Positions 52,646 through 61,707 of a stretch of DNA of 64,000 nt are shown here, in pieces. Source of the DNA: Halomarina halobia (GTDB lineage: Archaea; Halobacteriota; Halobacteria; Halobacteriales; Haloarculaceae); assembly GCF_029338575.1 (NCBI RefSeq), contig NZ_CP119992.1, forward strand, positions 558,001-622,000. The letters are read 5' to 3'. Position numbers and translations under genes: made by a program. Numbering within the stretch: position 1 is the stretch's first letter; the number at the start of each line of letters is the position of its first letter. The notes beneath the pieces were generated by a model. It saw nothing but the letters and a program-made list of their open reading frames with translations. It did not search any database and was not told where the DNA came from.

Positions 52646-53872
52646 ATGACGACCATCAAGGACAGCGTCCACGACCACATCGAGGTGTCGGGCGTCGCCG
52701 AGGCCCTCCTCGATACCCCGATGGTCCAGCGGTTGCGGCGCATCAGCCAACTGGGCACCGTCGCCCTCGTCTACCCCTCCGCGAACCACACCCGCTTCGA
52801 GCACAGCCTCGGCGTCTACCACCTCGCGAACGAGACCCTCTCGCACCTCGGCATCGAGGGGGTGAAGGCCGACCGCGTCCGGGCGGCCGCCCTCCTGCAC
52901 GACGCCGGTCACGGTCCCTACAGCCACAACGTCGAGGACGTCATCCACCGCCACACGGGCAAGTACCACGACGAGGTCCACGACCTGCTGCGGGCGGGCG
53001 AGGTCGCCGAGGTGCTCGACGACCACGGGCTTGACCCCGGCGAGATCGCCGACCTCGTCCGCGGCGACGGCGAACTCGGCCAGCTGGTCTCCGGCGAGCT
53101 CGACGTCGACCGGATGGACTACCTCGTCCGCGACGCCCACCACACGGGCGTCCCCTACGGCACCATCGACCACGAGCGACTCGTCCGCGAGCTGCGGTTC
53201 GTCGACGGCGAACTGGTTCTCGCGGAGGGCAACGTCCAGACCGCGGAGAGCCTGCTGGTCGCGCGCGCCCTGATGACGCCAGCGGTGTACGGCCACCACA
53301 CCGCGCGCATCGCCAAGGCGATGCTCCGCCGCGCGGCCGAGCGCCTGCTAGACGCCCCCGACGTCAGCCCCGAGGGGCTCCGCCGGTTCGACGACCACTC
53401 CCTGTTCGCCGCGCTGCGCGACTGCGAGGCGACCGCCGGCTACGCCGACCGCCTCGACCGGCGCGACCTCTACAAACGGGCGGTGTGGGCCGAGCTCGAC
53501 AGCGTCCCCGACGCCCTGCTCGACGCGGGAGACGGCGAGATCGTCGACCTCGAACGTGAGGTGGCCGAGGCGGCCGGCGTCGACCGCGAACACGTCGTCC
53601 TCGACGTGCCGGGTCGCCCCTCGATCCCCGAGTCCACGAGCCGCGTCGTCGTCAACGGGAACATCCGCCGGCTCGAGAGCCAGTCCACGCTCGTGCAGGC
53701 GCTCATGCGCGTCCAGCACGACCAGTGGCGCTTCGGCGTCTACGCGCCCGATCGGCACACGGAGGCGGTCGGTCACGCCGCGGAGCGCGTCCTCGGGCTC
53801 GACCTCGACGCGCTCGTCAGCGAGGTCCGGGTGGGACGCCACCGAACGCTCGACGAGTTCAGCGAGAACTAA
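52646..53872 (+). CDS. HD-domain phosphohydrolase (dGTPase-like)
   Basis: Protein of 408 residues. N-terminal motif KDSVHDHIEVSGVAEALLDT and VQRLRRISQLGTVALVYPSA, then the metal site H ... HD ... D: TRFEHSLGVYHLA (first His), AALLHDAGHGPYSH (His-Asp) and DVDRMDYLVRDAHHTG (last Asp). These are the signatures of the SAMHD1/dGTPase-like YdhJ group. It may hydrolyse dNTPs. It starts after a TAAACTATAA promoter-like stretch at about 52621. Confidence 0.92.
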   Translation: MTTIKDSVHDHIEVSGVAEALLDTPMVQRLRRISQLGTVALVYPSANHTRFEHSLGVYHLANETLSHLGIEGVKADRVRAAALLHDAGHGPYSHNVEDVIHRHTGKYHDEVHDLLRAGEVAEVLDDHGLDPGEIADLVRGDGELGQLVSGELDVDRMDYLVRDAHHTGVPYGTIDHERLVRELRFVDGELVLAEGNVQTAESLLVARALMTPAVYGHHTARIAKAMLRRAAERLLDAPDVSPEGLRRFDDHSLFAALRDCEATAGYADRLDRRDLYKRAVWAELDSVPDALLDAGDGEIVDLEREVAEAAGVDREHVVLDVPGRPSIPESTSRVVVNGNIRRLESQSTLVQALMRVQHDQWRFGVYAPDRHTEAVGHAAERVLGLDLDALVSEVRVGRHRTLDEFSEN

Positions 53873-53896
53873 GGGCGTCGGCCGCCGCTATCGACT

Positions 53897-54910
53897 ATGC
53901 ACGTAGACGGGACGATACTCGCCGGGCGCGATCTCGACCCGGTCGAGGGGCGGGTCGTCGTCGAGGACGGCCGGATCGCGGCCGTCGAGGAGGCACGCGT
54001 CGAGTCGACGGACGTCGTCCTCCCCGCGTTCGTCAACGCTCACACGCACGTCGGCGACTCGATCGCCAAGGAAGCCGGCGCGGGGCTCTCGCTGGACGAA
54101 CTCGTCGCGCCGCCGGACGGGCTGAAACACCGCCTGCTCCGGTCGGCGAGCGACGAGGAACTGGTCGGGGCGATGCGCCGCTCGCTCCGCTACATGCGGA
54201 CGGGCGGCACCGGCGCGTTCCTCGAGTTCCGCGAGGGCGGGAGCGCGGGCGTCCGGCTGCTCGACCGCGCGGTCGAGGGGCTCGACCTGGAGCCGGTCGT
54301 CCTCGGCCGCGGGTCGATCGACGTGCTCGCTTCGGCCGACGGGTACGGCGCGAGCGGCGCGCGGGACGCCGACTTCACCCGGGAGCGCGAGGCGACCCGG
54401 GAGGCGGGGAAGCTGTTCGGCATCCACGCGGGCGAGCGCGACCCGGACGACATCGACGCCGCCCTCGATCTCGACCCGGACTTCCTCGTCCACCTCGTCC
54501 ACGCCCGCGAGCGACACCTCGACGTGATCGAGGAGCGGCGTATCCCCGCGGTAGTCTGCCCGCGGTCGAACCTGGTGACTGGCGTCGGCGTCCCGCCGAT
54601 CGAGGAGCTGCTCGACCGGACGACCGTCGCCCTCGGGACGGACAACGTGATGATGAACGCGCCGTCGATGTTCCGCGAGATGGAATTCGTGGCGAAGCTG
54701 ACCGACCTCGACGCGCCCGAGGTGCTACGCGCCGCGACCGCGGCGGGTGCGGAGGTCGCGGGGCTGAACTGCGGCGTCGTCGAGCCGGGCCGCGAGGCCC
54801 GCCTGCTCGTGCTCGACGGCGACTCGGACAACCTCGCCGGCGCGCGGGACGTCGTCAGGGCGGTGGTCCGTCGCGCCGGCGTGAGCGACGTGAAGCGCGT
54901 ACTCCTCTAG
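53897..54910 (+). CDS. amidohydrolase-family protein
   Basis: Protein of 337 residues, metal-dependent hydrolase of the cytosine deaminase/atrazine chlorohydrolase type. Metal ligands: HTHV motif in LPAFVNAHTHVGDS, His in GKLFGIHAGERDPD, His in FLVHLVHARERHLD, and Asp in TTVALGTDNVMMNAPSMF. PRSNLVTGVGVPPIEELLD also fits. The substrate (a deaminated base or similar) is unknown. It starts 24 bp after the HD gene and probably forms an operon with it, suggesting a nucleotide or nucleobase role. Confidence 0.87.
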   Translation: MHVDGTILAGRDLDPVEGRVVVEDGRIAAVEEARVESTDVVLPAFVNAHTHVGDSIAKEAGAGLSLDELVAPPDGLKHRLLRSASDEELVGAMRRSLRYMRTGGTGAFLEFREGGSAGVRLLDRAVEGLDLEPVVLGRGSIDVLASADGYGASGARDADFTREREATREAGKLFGIHAGERDPDDIDAALDLDPDFLVHLVHARERHLDVIEERRIPAVVCPRSNLVTGVGVPPIEELLDRTTVALGTDNVMMNAPSMFREMEFVAKLTDLDAPEVLRAATAAGAEVAGLNCGVVEPGREARLLVLDGDSDNLAGARDVVRAVVRRAGVSDVKRVLL

Positions 54911-54913
54911 CGG

Positions 54914-55858
54914 TCAGGACGTGTCGAGCGGGCGGAGGTGTTCGCAGTCGCCGGCGGTGACGCGCACCGGGCCGTCGTCGGTCTCGACGACGAGCGTTCC
55001 GGGCGACTCCACGTCGACCGCCCGGCCGACGACCTCGCCGCCGGGCGTCTCGACGCGGACGCGCTGGCCGAGCGTGAGCGCCAGTTCGCGCCACGCGGGC
55101 AGGACCGCGTCGAGGTCACGACGGAGGTCGTGGAAGGTCTCGAGGAGCCGCTGGACGAACGCGCGGCGGTCCGGGTCGACCCCCTCCGCGCGGAGGCTCG
55201 TCGCCCCCGCCGGGAGCTCCTCGCGGGTCGCCTCGACGTTCACGCCGACGCCGACGACGAGCCACTCGACGCGGTCGGTCTCGCCGCGGGCCTCCGTGAG
55301 GACGCCCGCGAGCTTTCGCGTCCCGCCCTCGTCGTCCGGGACGAGCACGTCGTTGGGCCACTTGATGCGCGCGTCGACACCCGCCTCGCGGGCGGCGCGG
55401 GTCGCGGCGACGGCGGCGGCCAGCGTGAACAGCGGCGCGCGCGCCATCGGGAGCTCCGGCCGGCAGACGACGCTCAGGTAGACGCCGCCCGGCGGGGAGG
55501 TCCACTCCCGGTCGAGGCGACCCCGCCCGCCGGTCTGCGCGTCGGCGACGACCGCCACGTCGTTCGCGCCCCCCTCGGCGAGTTCCCGGGCGCGTCGGTT
55601 GGTGCTGTCGAGGCTCGCGTGGTGTTCGACGGAGAACGGCGCGTCGAGGCCGAACTCCAGCGCCGCCGCTCCCGACTCGGGGACGGCGGTGAGCCGGTAC
55701 CCGTCGTCCACGCTCTCCACCCCGAAGCCCGCCTCGCGGAGCGCCTCGACGTGCTTCCAGACGGCGGTCCGGGAGACGCCGAGGTCGTCGGCCAGCGCCG
55801 GGCCCGAGACGGGGCCGTCGGCGAGCGCGTCGAGCACCCGGCGTCGCGTCTCGTTCAT
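54914..55858 (-). CDS. birA: bifunctional biotin ligase/repressor BirA
   Basis: Protein of 314 residues. N-terminal winged helix (SGPALADDLGVSRTAVWKHV, EALREAGFGVESVDDGYRL), then the ligase domain with STNRRARELA, AQTGGRGRLDREWTSPPGG (the biotin/AMP loop), IKWPNDVLVPDDEGGTRK and GVGVNVEATREEL, and the C-terminal SH3-like domain. It attaches biotin to carrier proteins, presumably the BCCP domain of the carboxylase encoded 3 kb downstream, and may repress transcription through the HTH. Convergent with the amidohydrolase gene. Confidence 0.96.
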   Translation of the reverse strand: MNETRRRVLDALADGPVSGPALADDLGVSRTAVWKHVEALREAGFGVESVDDGYRLTAVPESGAAALEFGLDAPFSVEHHASLDSTNRRARELAEGGANDVAVVADAQTGGRGRLDREWTSPPGGVYLSVVCRPELPMARAPLFTLAAAVAATRAAREAGVDARIKWPNDVLVPDDEGGTRKLAGVLTEARGETDRVEWLVVGVGVNVEATREELPAGATSLRAEGVDPDRRAFVQRLLETFHDLRRDLDAVLPAWRELALTLGQRVRVETPGGEVVGRAVDVESPGTLVVETDDGPVRVTAGDCEHLRPLDTS

Positions 55859-55958
55859 GCGCCGCGATTGCCGGCGCTGGCCCTTCTAGTTATAGGTGTT
55901 CCGGTGGGGTCGACCCGGAGCGACGATCGACCGGAGGGATCGCGGGGTCGTGCGCGGG

Positions 55959-56264
55959 TCAGAACGGCACGTCGTCCGGATCGTAGCCGAACGGCGCGTC
56001 GGAGCCGAAACCGGTCTCCGCGTGGACCGTGTCGATCTCCGGGATCTCCTGGATCAGGCGCGTCTTCAGCGCCTGGATCGTCATCGGCGAGATGCCACAG
56101 CCGCTGCAGGCCCCGCCGAGGGCGATGGTGACGCTCCGCCCCTCGACGTCGAGGTCCTGGATAGCGGCGCTCCCGCCGTGCATCTGGATCTGCGGGAAGT
56201 TGCGCATCATAAAGCGGGAGATGCGCTCCCTGAGTTCCTCCTCGTCTACCTGTTCGACGCTCAT
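55959..56264 (-). CDS. NifU-like iron-sulfur scaffold protein
   Basis: Protein of 101 residues from ATG 56264, the NifU C-terminal domain alone. The two cluster cysteines are in ALGGACSGCGISPMTIQALK (C-x-x-C), preceded by QMHGGSAAIQDLDVEG. It holds or transfers a [4Fe-4S] cluster. The C-terminal extension ETGFGSDAPFGYDP is typical of haloarchaea. Functionally related to the HesB-type protein at 22.1-22.5 kb. Confidence 0.93.
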   Translation of the reverse strand: MSVEQVDEEELRERISRFMMRNFPQIQMHGGSAAIQDLDVEGRSVTIALGGACSGCGISPMTIQALKTRLIQEIPEIDTVHAETGFGSDAPFGYDPDDVPF

Positions 56265-56349
56265 CACCGGAGAGAAGGGGGCGGCGGGTCTTAGCGCCGT
56301 CGCTCGGACGGGGGCGCGGTCGTCGGAGCGGTTCGCGGGATCGTCGGGG

Positions 56350-56631
56350 TCAGTTCCACGTCACCCAGGCGAGCGCGAGCAGGCCCACCGCCTGCAGGAG
56401 TTGAAGCGCCGCCACGGCGCGGATCGCGGACGGCTGGAGCGACGCCGCGGCGGTCACGTAGTAGAGCGCGAGGAGGTTCGCCGCGAGCAGACAGCAGGCG
56501 AAGACGAGCAGGCCGAGGGTCTGTCTGGTGCGCAGTTCGAGGTGGTTGCGTCCCCAGACGTAGCCGAAGCTGAGGAGCAGTCCGACGTTCACCGCGGACG
56601 CGACGCGGGCGACGTCCAACCAGCCGACCAT
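56350..56631 (-). CDS. small membrane protein of a wHTH-linked haloarchaeal family
   Basis: Protein of 93 residues with three membrane helices: WLDVARVASAVNVGLLLSFG, TLGLLVFACCLLAANLLAL and ALQLLQAVGLLALAWV. It is encoded 52 bp downstream of a small wHTH on the same strand, a pairing I recall as recurrent in haloarchaea (one member has a DUF label near 7521). A membrane sensor/regulator pair is likely, but unproven. Confidence 0.7.
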   Translation of the reverse strand: MVGWLDVARVASAVNVGLLLSFGYVWGRNHLELRTRQTLGLLVFACCLLAANLLALYYVTAAASLQPSAIRAVAALQLLQAVGLLALAWVTWN

Positions 56632-56683
56632 GCCCCGTCTCCGAAACGAAGCGGGGAATATACTTTCCCAACTCTCGCCCCAA

Positions 56684-56959
56684 TCAATCGGTCTTCGCGA
56701 TGATCTCCTCGACGGTCTCCCAGTGTCGCTGTACCTGATCGCTCGGGAGGTACACCGCGCCGTAGCCGCCGCCGCTCTCCTCGACGATGCCGTTCGACTG
56801 GAGTACCTCGAGGTGGTGTCGGACCGTCTTGTAGTCGAGATCGAGTGCCGACGCCAGCTGGTTCGCGTTTCGCGGGCGCTCCGCTACCGCGCGGAGCAGG
56901 CGGGTCCGGTTACGCCCGCCGCGGGTGCCAGCCAGGACGTACCAGAGATCACCCTTCAT
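56684..56959 (-). CDS. winged-helix regulator (ArsR-like)
   Basis: Protein of 91 residues from ATG 56959. MKGDLWYVLAGTRGGRNRTR leads into the wHTH (LLRAVAERPRNANQLASALD, LDYKTVRHHLEVLQSNGIVE) and a C-terminal dimer helix RHWETVEEIIAK. The start is taken at MKGDLW because haloarchaeal relatives begin there. Co-transcribed with the small membrane protein that follows. Confidence 0.83.
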   Translation of the reverse strand: MKGDLWYVLAGTRGGRNRTRLLRAVAERPRNANQLASALDLDYKTVRHHLEVLQSNGIVEESGGGYGAVYLPSDQVQRHWETVEEIIAKTD

Positions 56960-57303
56960 CCCGTATCCCCTCGGACGTCGAAAGCACGGGCTCTTCGCCG
57001 TGCTGAGTGTGGTCGTATCTCCATCTGTGGTCACTCGCCGCGCAGGTGGCCCGGCACGCGAGCGGCGACCGTCTCGTACGTACCGACGGTCGGCACGCGT
57101 TTAGCCCCTGCGGTTAGCCCACGTCCCGCCGTACGTCAGGGAAGACGGACCATCAAAACATAGAGATACACGATGTGTTTCGGTATTATGAGATATAAAT
57201 GTACAGTATTACGTCTCAAAAACAATAAGATGTCGCTCTATTGGGGTAGAAATTGGGAAAACTAATAACCCTGTTGTCCGGCCTACATTGCTTTGAGCGA
57301 CTC
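56960..57303. other. AT-rich intergenic/promoter region
   Basis: 344 bp without a convincing gene. From about 57150 to 57280 it is far more AT-rich than the rest of the window (for example GAGATATAAATGT near 57190), so it should hold promoters for both flanking genes. The plus-strand leader before the DUF4397 gene may be long. Confidence 0.5.
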
Positions 57304-58734
57304 ATGACTGAGACAAACCGACGGACGGTCCTCAAGCTGCTCGGCGTAGCGGGTGCGGCGAGCGCGATCGGCGGCGCGGGGTTCGTAACAGCACAACAGG
57401 ACGGTAACGAGACGGACAGCGAGGTCTTCCCGCCCGGGGAGGACGGAATCAGAACCGGCGGGGTTCGGGTCGGTCACCTCTCCCCGGATACGCCTCCGGT
57501 AGACGTGTACGTCGGACTCGACGCTGACTTCAACCCGACCGACACCTCGCCGGCGGTCTCGGGCCTCGAGTTCGGGAACTTCGCGCCGAGCAACAGGGGG
57601 CGCTACTTCGAGGTCCCCGTAGGGGTCTACGCGCTGAAGGTGACGCCGGCCGGCGACCCCGGGACGGTCGTCCTCGACGTGCCGGAGTTCAGAGTGCTGA
57701 GCGAGCGGGACGCGACCGTGCTCGCCGTCGGCGAACTCTCGCCGGAGGGCGACGAACAGTCGCTTGCGGTGCAGGTCATCACGGACAGCGAAGACGCGAG
57801 CGTCCCCAACCCGACGAGCGAACGCGCGGCCGTCCGGTTCGTTCACGCGTCGCCCGACGCAGGCGAGGTCGACCTCGTCGCCGACGACGAACCCGTCGCC
57901 GAGAACGGGGAGTTCGGCGACGTGAGCAGCTACGTGCTGTTCGACGCCGGCGAGCAGGTCCTCCAGGTGGAGCGGGCAGACGGTCCCCCGCTCGTCCTGC
58001 AAACCTACCTCCCGAGCGGAACGAAGTCGACGCTCTACGTCGCCGGCGAGGCGACGCCCGAGGCCGCGGCCGGCGCGGCGAACGAGACGAACGTCACGGA
58101 CGACAACGTCACCGACGTCACCAACGACACCAACGTGACCGGGGACAACGCCACCAACGTCACTAACGACACGAATCTCACCGATAACGCGACGAACCTC
58201 ACCAACGAGACGAACGAGACGAACGTCGCTAACGCCACCAACGTCACTAACGACACGAACCTCACTGACAACGCGACGAATCTCACCAACGAGACGAACG
58301 TCACGGACGACAACGTCACCGACGTCACCAACGACACCAACGTGACCGGTGACAACGTCACTAACGACACGAACGTCACTAACGCGACGAACGCGACGAA
58401 CGGCGGTGCGGTCGATCCCGCGGCCCTCGCGACCGACGATCGACCGCTGACGGCCGTCGCCACCATCGACGCCGTCGCACCGCCCGTCGTGTCGGTCGAA
58501 GTCGGCGGTGGCGTCGGAGCGGACGACGGCGCGCCCGGTGACAACGTCACCAACGAGACGAACGTCACGGACGACAACGTCACCGACGATAACGTCACCG
58601 ACGTCACCAACGACACCAACGTGACCGGGGACAACGCCACCAACGTCACTAACGACACGAACCTCACCGATAACGCGACGAACCTCACCAACGACACCAA
58701 CCTCACCGACAACCTCACGAACAACAGTTCGTAG
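57304..58734 (+). CDS. Tat-exported DUF4397 protein with dense N-glycosylation sequon repeats
   Basis: Protein of 476 residues. Twin-arginine signal NRRTVLKLLGVAGAASAIGG at residues 5-24. Two DUF4397-type modules: VRVGHLSPDTPPVDVYVGLD ... and AVRFVHASPDAGEVDLVADD. From about residue 260 there are runs of N-x-T, for example NETNVTDDNVTDVTNDTNVT, in two blocks separated by a stretch of about 60 residues (APPVVSVEVGGGVGADDG). I count about 47 N-x-T/S sequons. Probably a heavily glycosylated extracellular protein. The end has no archaeosortase signal. Confidence 0.85.
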   Translation: MTETNRRTVLKLLGVAGAASAIGGAGFVTAQQDGNETDSEVFPPGEDGIRTGGVRVGHLSPDTPPVDVYVGLDADFNPTDTSPAVSGLEFGNFAPSNRGRYFEVPVGVYALKVTPAGDPGTVVLDVPEFRVLSERDATVLAVGELSPEGDEQSLAVQVITDSEDASVPNPTSERAAVRFVHASPDAGEVDLVADDEPVAENGEFGDVSSYVLFDAGEQVLQVERADGPPLVLQTYLPSGTKSTLYVAGEATPEAAAGAANETNVTDDNVTDVTNDTNVTGDNATNVTNDTNLTDNATNLTNETNETNVANATNVTNDTNLTDNATNLTNETNVTDDNVTDVTNDTNVTGDNVTNDTNVTNATNATNGGAVDPAALATDDRPLTAVATIDAVAPPVVSVEVGGGVGADDGAPGDNVTNETNVTDDNVTDDNVTDVTNDTNVTGDNATNVTNDTNLTDNATNLTNDTNLTDNLTNNSS

Positions 58735-58811
58735 TCGTCCGCGCGACCCGACCCACCTCTTCTCGGGCGAGCGGACGCCGAAGCGCCGCGGCGTTCCGTG
58801 TCTCCCGTGTC

Positions 58812-60662
58812 TCAGTCTATGACGACGAGTACGTCGCCCATGTCGACGCTCTGGCCCTCCTCGACCACCACCTGCGTGACGGTGCCGCCGCGCTCGGCGA
58901 CGACGTCGTTCTCCATCTTCATCGCTTCGAGCACGCAGAGCACGTCGCCCGACTCGACCTCGTCGCCCTCCGAGACGTTCACCGAGAGGATCGTTCCCTG
59001 CATCTCGGCTTCGACCTGTTCGCCCTCGGCGCTCGCGGCCGCGCCGCCGTCGCCCCCACCGCCTCCACCGCTGCCGCCGCGGGAGGGACGCCGCTGGCGC
59101 CCCGGGGAGTTCGAACCCCCCGCCGCGGGGAGTGCCGGGCCGCCGCGCTCCTCGAGGCTCACCTCGAAGCGCTTGCCGTTGACCTCGACGGTGAACTCGC
59201 GCTCGGTGACCTCCTCGTCCTCGTTCGCCTCGCCCGCGGCCCCCGCGGGACCCCACCGCTCCTGTGCGGCGTCGAGTTCGTCCTGATCGAGTTCGTTGTC
59301 GAGGTAGTTCGTCGTGTGCGTCCCCGAGACGAACGCCTCGTCCGTGAGCATGAGGCGGTGGAACGGGATGACCGTCACGACCCCCTCGACGTCGAACTCG
59401 GCGAGCGCACGCTTCGAGCGGGCGAGACACTCCTCGCGGTTCTGCCCCCAGACGATCAGCTTCGCGATCATCGAGTCGTAGTCGCCGACGACCGTGTCGC
59501 CCTGTCGGAGGGCGTCGTCCATGCGGACGCCGATGCCGCCCGGCGGGTCGTACGTCTCGAGCGTCCCGGTCGCCGGCGCGAAGCCGTTGGCCGCGTTCTC
59601 CGCGTTGATGCGGAACTCCATCGCGTGGCCGTCGATCTCGACGTCGTCCTGTGCGAAGGCGATTTCCTCGCCCGCGGCGACGCGGATCTGCCACTTCACG
59701 ATGTCGATCCCCGTGATCTCCTCCGTGGCGGTGTGCTCGACCTGGATGCGCGTGTTCACCTCGAGGAAGTAGAAGTCCGCGTCCCCGCCGAGCACCTCGT
59801 CGGCGTCGCGGTCGGGATCTTCCTCGACGAGGAACTCGACCGTTCCCGCGTTGACGTAGTCGGACGCGGCGACGCCCCGGCGGGCGGACTCGCCGATGCG
59901 CTCGCGGAGGTCGTCGGAGAGCGCCGGGGAGGGGGCCTCCTCGATGATCTTCTGGTGGCGGCGCTGGAGCGAGCAGTCGCGCTCGCCGAGGTGGCGGACG
60001 TTGCCGTGGTGGTCGGCGACGATCTGCACCTCGATGTGTCGGGGCGCTTCGAGGTAGCGCTCGAGGTAGACCGAGGGGTTGTCGAAGTACGCCTCGCCCT
60101 CGCGCTGTGCGCTCTCGAGTTGCTCCTCGGCCTCGTCGGGGTCGTGGACGACCTTCATCCCGCGGCCGCCGCCGCCCCCCTCGGCCTTGATGGCGATGGG
60201 GTAGCCGTGTTCCTCGCCGAACGCGCGGACCTCCTCGACGGACTCGACGGGGTCGGTCGTGCCGGGCACGATCGGCACGCCCGCCTCCTGCATCACCTTC
60301 CGCGCCTTCGTCTTCTCGCCGAGTTGCTCCATCGAGTCGCTCGACGGGCCGATCCACGTGAGGCCGTCCTCCGCCTCGACGCGCGCGGCGAACTCGGCGT
60401 TCTCGGCGAGGAAGCCGTAGCCGGGGTGGACGGCGTCCGCGCCGGCCTTTCGGGCGGCGTCGACGATCGCCTCCTGATCCAGGTACGACTCGGCGGCCCG
60501 GGCGGGCCCGACGTTGTACGCCTCGTCGGCGTACCGGACGTGTCCCGCGTTCTTGTCGGCTTCGCTGTAGATAGCGACGGTCGAAACGCCGAGTTCTTCG
60601 CAGGCGCGCATCACGCGCACCGCGATCTCGCCTCGGTTGGCGACGAGAACCTTCTCGAACAT
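58812..60662 (-). CDS. pccA: acyl-CoA carboxylase alpha chain (biotin carboxylase + BCCP)
   Basis: Protein of 616 residues. Biotin carboxylase domain: [49 protein letters not shown] (ATP grasp loop), [18 protein letters not shown] and [13 protein letters not shown] linker of Gly/Arg/Ser then the biotinyl domain with [14 protein letters not shown], in which the Lys is biotinylated. It supplies carboxybiotin for acetyl-/propionyl-CoA carboxylation. The pccX and pccB genes are upstream on the same strand but separated by the inverted phosphodiesterase gene. Confidence 0.95.
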   Translation of the reverse strand: MFEKVLVANRGEIAVRVMRACEELGVSTVAIYSEADKNAGHVRYADEAYNVGPARAAESYLDQEAIVDAARKAGADAVHPGYGFLAENAEFAARVEAEDGLTWIGPSSDSMEQLGEKTKARKVMQEAGVPIVPGTTDPVESVEEVRAFGEEHGYPIAIKAEGGGGGRGMKVVHDPDEAEEQLESAQREGEAYFDNPSVYLERYLEAPRHIEVQIVADHHGNVRHLGERDCSLQRRHQKIIEEAPSPALSDDLRERIGESARRGVAASDYVNAGTVEFLVEEDPDRDADEVLGGDADFYFLEVNTRIQVEHTATEEITGIDIVKWQIRVAAGEEIAFAQDDVEIDGHAMEFRINAENAANGFAPATGTLETYDPPGGIGVRMDDALRQGDTVVGDYDSMIAKLIVWGQNREECLARSKRALAEFDVEGVVTVIPFHRLMLTDEAFVSGTHTTNYLDNELDQDELDAAQERWGPAGAAGEANEDEEVTEREFTVEVNGKRFEVSLEERGGPALPAAGGSNSPGRQRRPSRGGSGGGGGGDGGAAASAEGEQVEAEMQGTILSVNVSEGDEVESGDVLCVLEAMKMENDVVAERGGTVTQVVVEEGQSVDMGDVLVVID

Positions 60663-60780
60663 GATCGTCCCTATCAGGAGTCGCCAGATAAATCTACGTG
60701 AAGCGTCCCGCGATTCTCACCCGACCGACACGACATCGCGTCGCGATGCTTGATGTACTCTCCGACCGAACAGAGCGGGT

Positions 60781-61464
60781 ATGCGCTGCATCGGACACCG
60801 GGGGTGTCCCGCTCACGCGCCCGAGAACACGCTCCTCGCCGTCGAGCGCGCCGCGCCGCACGTCGACGCGATCGAGGTGGACGTGCGACGCTGCGGGTCG
60901 GGTGAGCTCGTCGTCTTCCACGACGAGCGCCTCGGTCGGCTCACGGGCGCGGAGGGTCGGGTGGACCGAACCGACTGGTCCACCCTCCGGACGCTCACCG
61001 TCGGCGGGAGCGACGAGCGGATCCCGCTGCTCTCGGAGCTCCTCGACGCCGTTCCCCCCTCCGTCGGCGTCAACGTCGAACTGAAGCACGCGGGGATGGG
61101 TCGAGAGGCGGTTCGCCTCCTGGAGGGCGTCGAAAACGAGGTCATCGTCTCGTCGTTCGAACCGGCGGCGCTGCGGGAGGTGGGCGCGCGGAGCGACCTC
61201 CCCCGCGGCTATCTCTTCTCCCGCGAGCTCACGACGAAGCGCCGATCGTGGCGGCGCGGGATCAGGCGGGCGCGGCGGCTCGGCTGCGAGTGCGCCCACC
61301 CGGAGTACCGGCTCTGTCTGGACGGCGGGCGGCGCGTCGGCCGCGCGCGGGACCTCGGGCTGGCGGTGAACGCGTGGACCGTCCCGAACCGCCGCGCAGT
61401 TAGAGAACTCCGGCGGGCGGGCGTGGACGGCGTCATCGTCGACGACTGGCGGGTGGTGGGGTAG
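60781..61464 (+). CDS. glycerophosphodiester phosphodiesterase (GdpD/UgpQ type)
   Basis: Protein of 227 residues. Catalytic GDPD motifs are CIGHRGCPAHAPENTLLAVE (H-R-G ... E-N-T), IEVDVRRCGSGELVVFHDER (E-x-D and H-D), NVELKHAGM (E-x-K) and a C-terminal VNAWTVPNRRAVRELRRAGV. It cleaves glycerophosphodiesters to glycerol phosphate. The gene lies inverted inside the carboxylase locus; its stop abuts that of pccX. Confidence 0.93.
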   Translation: MRCIGHRGCPAHAPENTLLAVERAAPHVDAIEVDVRRCGSGELVVFHDERLGRLTGAEGRVDRTDWSTLRTLTVGGSDERIPLLSELLDAVPPSVGVNVELKHAGMGREAVRLLEGVENEVIVSSFEPAALREVGARSDLPRGYLFSRELTTKRRSWRRGIRRARRLGCECAHPEYRLCLDGGRRVGRARDLGLAVNAWTVPNRRAVRELRRAGVDGVIVDDWRVVG

Positions 61465-61707
61465 TCAGAACCGCTCCGCGCGCGCCGCCGCCGTCCAGGG
61501 GTCGGTCGGCGCGAACTCGGGCACGCGGCGGGTGCGACGGCGCGTCGCCTCGAGCCGCCCGGTAAACGACCAGCGCCTGCCGTCCCACGACGCCTCCTCG
61601 CCGTTCGCGGCGAGCAGCGCCGCCTGCCGGCTGAGGTGGGCGTTCAGCGCCGCGACGATGGCGGCGGCCTCGTCCGGGTCGGCGTCCTCGGGCAGTCCGA
61701 TCCTCAT
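61465..61707 (-). CDS. pccX: carboxylase epsilon-like subunit PccX
   Basis: Protein of 80 residues. A helical start ([20 protein letters not shown]), a middle with [20 protein letters not shown], and a C-terminal [13 protein letters not shown], where the RV/[13 protein letters not shown] motif is that of the epsilon subunits of actinobacterial carboxylases and of PccX in Haloferax mediterranei. It is needed for holoenzyme function there. Coupled to pccB by a 4-nt overlap. Confidence 0.88.
   Translation of the reverse strand: MRIGLPEDADPDEAAAIVAALNAHLSRQAALLAANGEEASWDGRRWSFTGRLEATRRRTRRVPEFAPTDPWTAAARAERF

Noticed and set aside
57283..60357. 1024-codon open frame on the minus strand
   Set aside because: It lies antisense to the DUF4397 gene and out of frame with pccA; composition is Arg/Val-rich without motifs, as expected of high-GC shadows.
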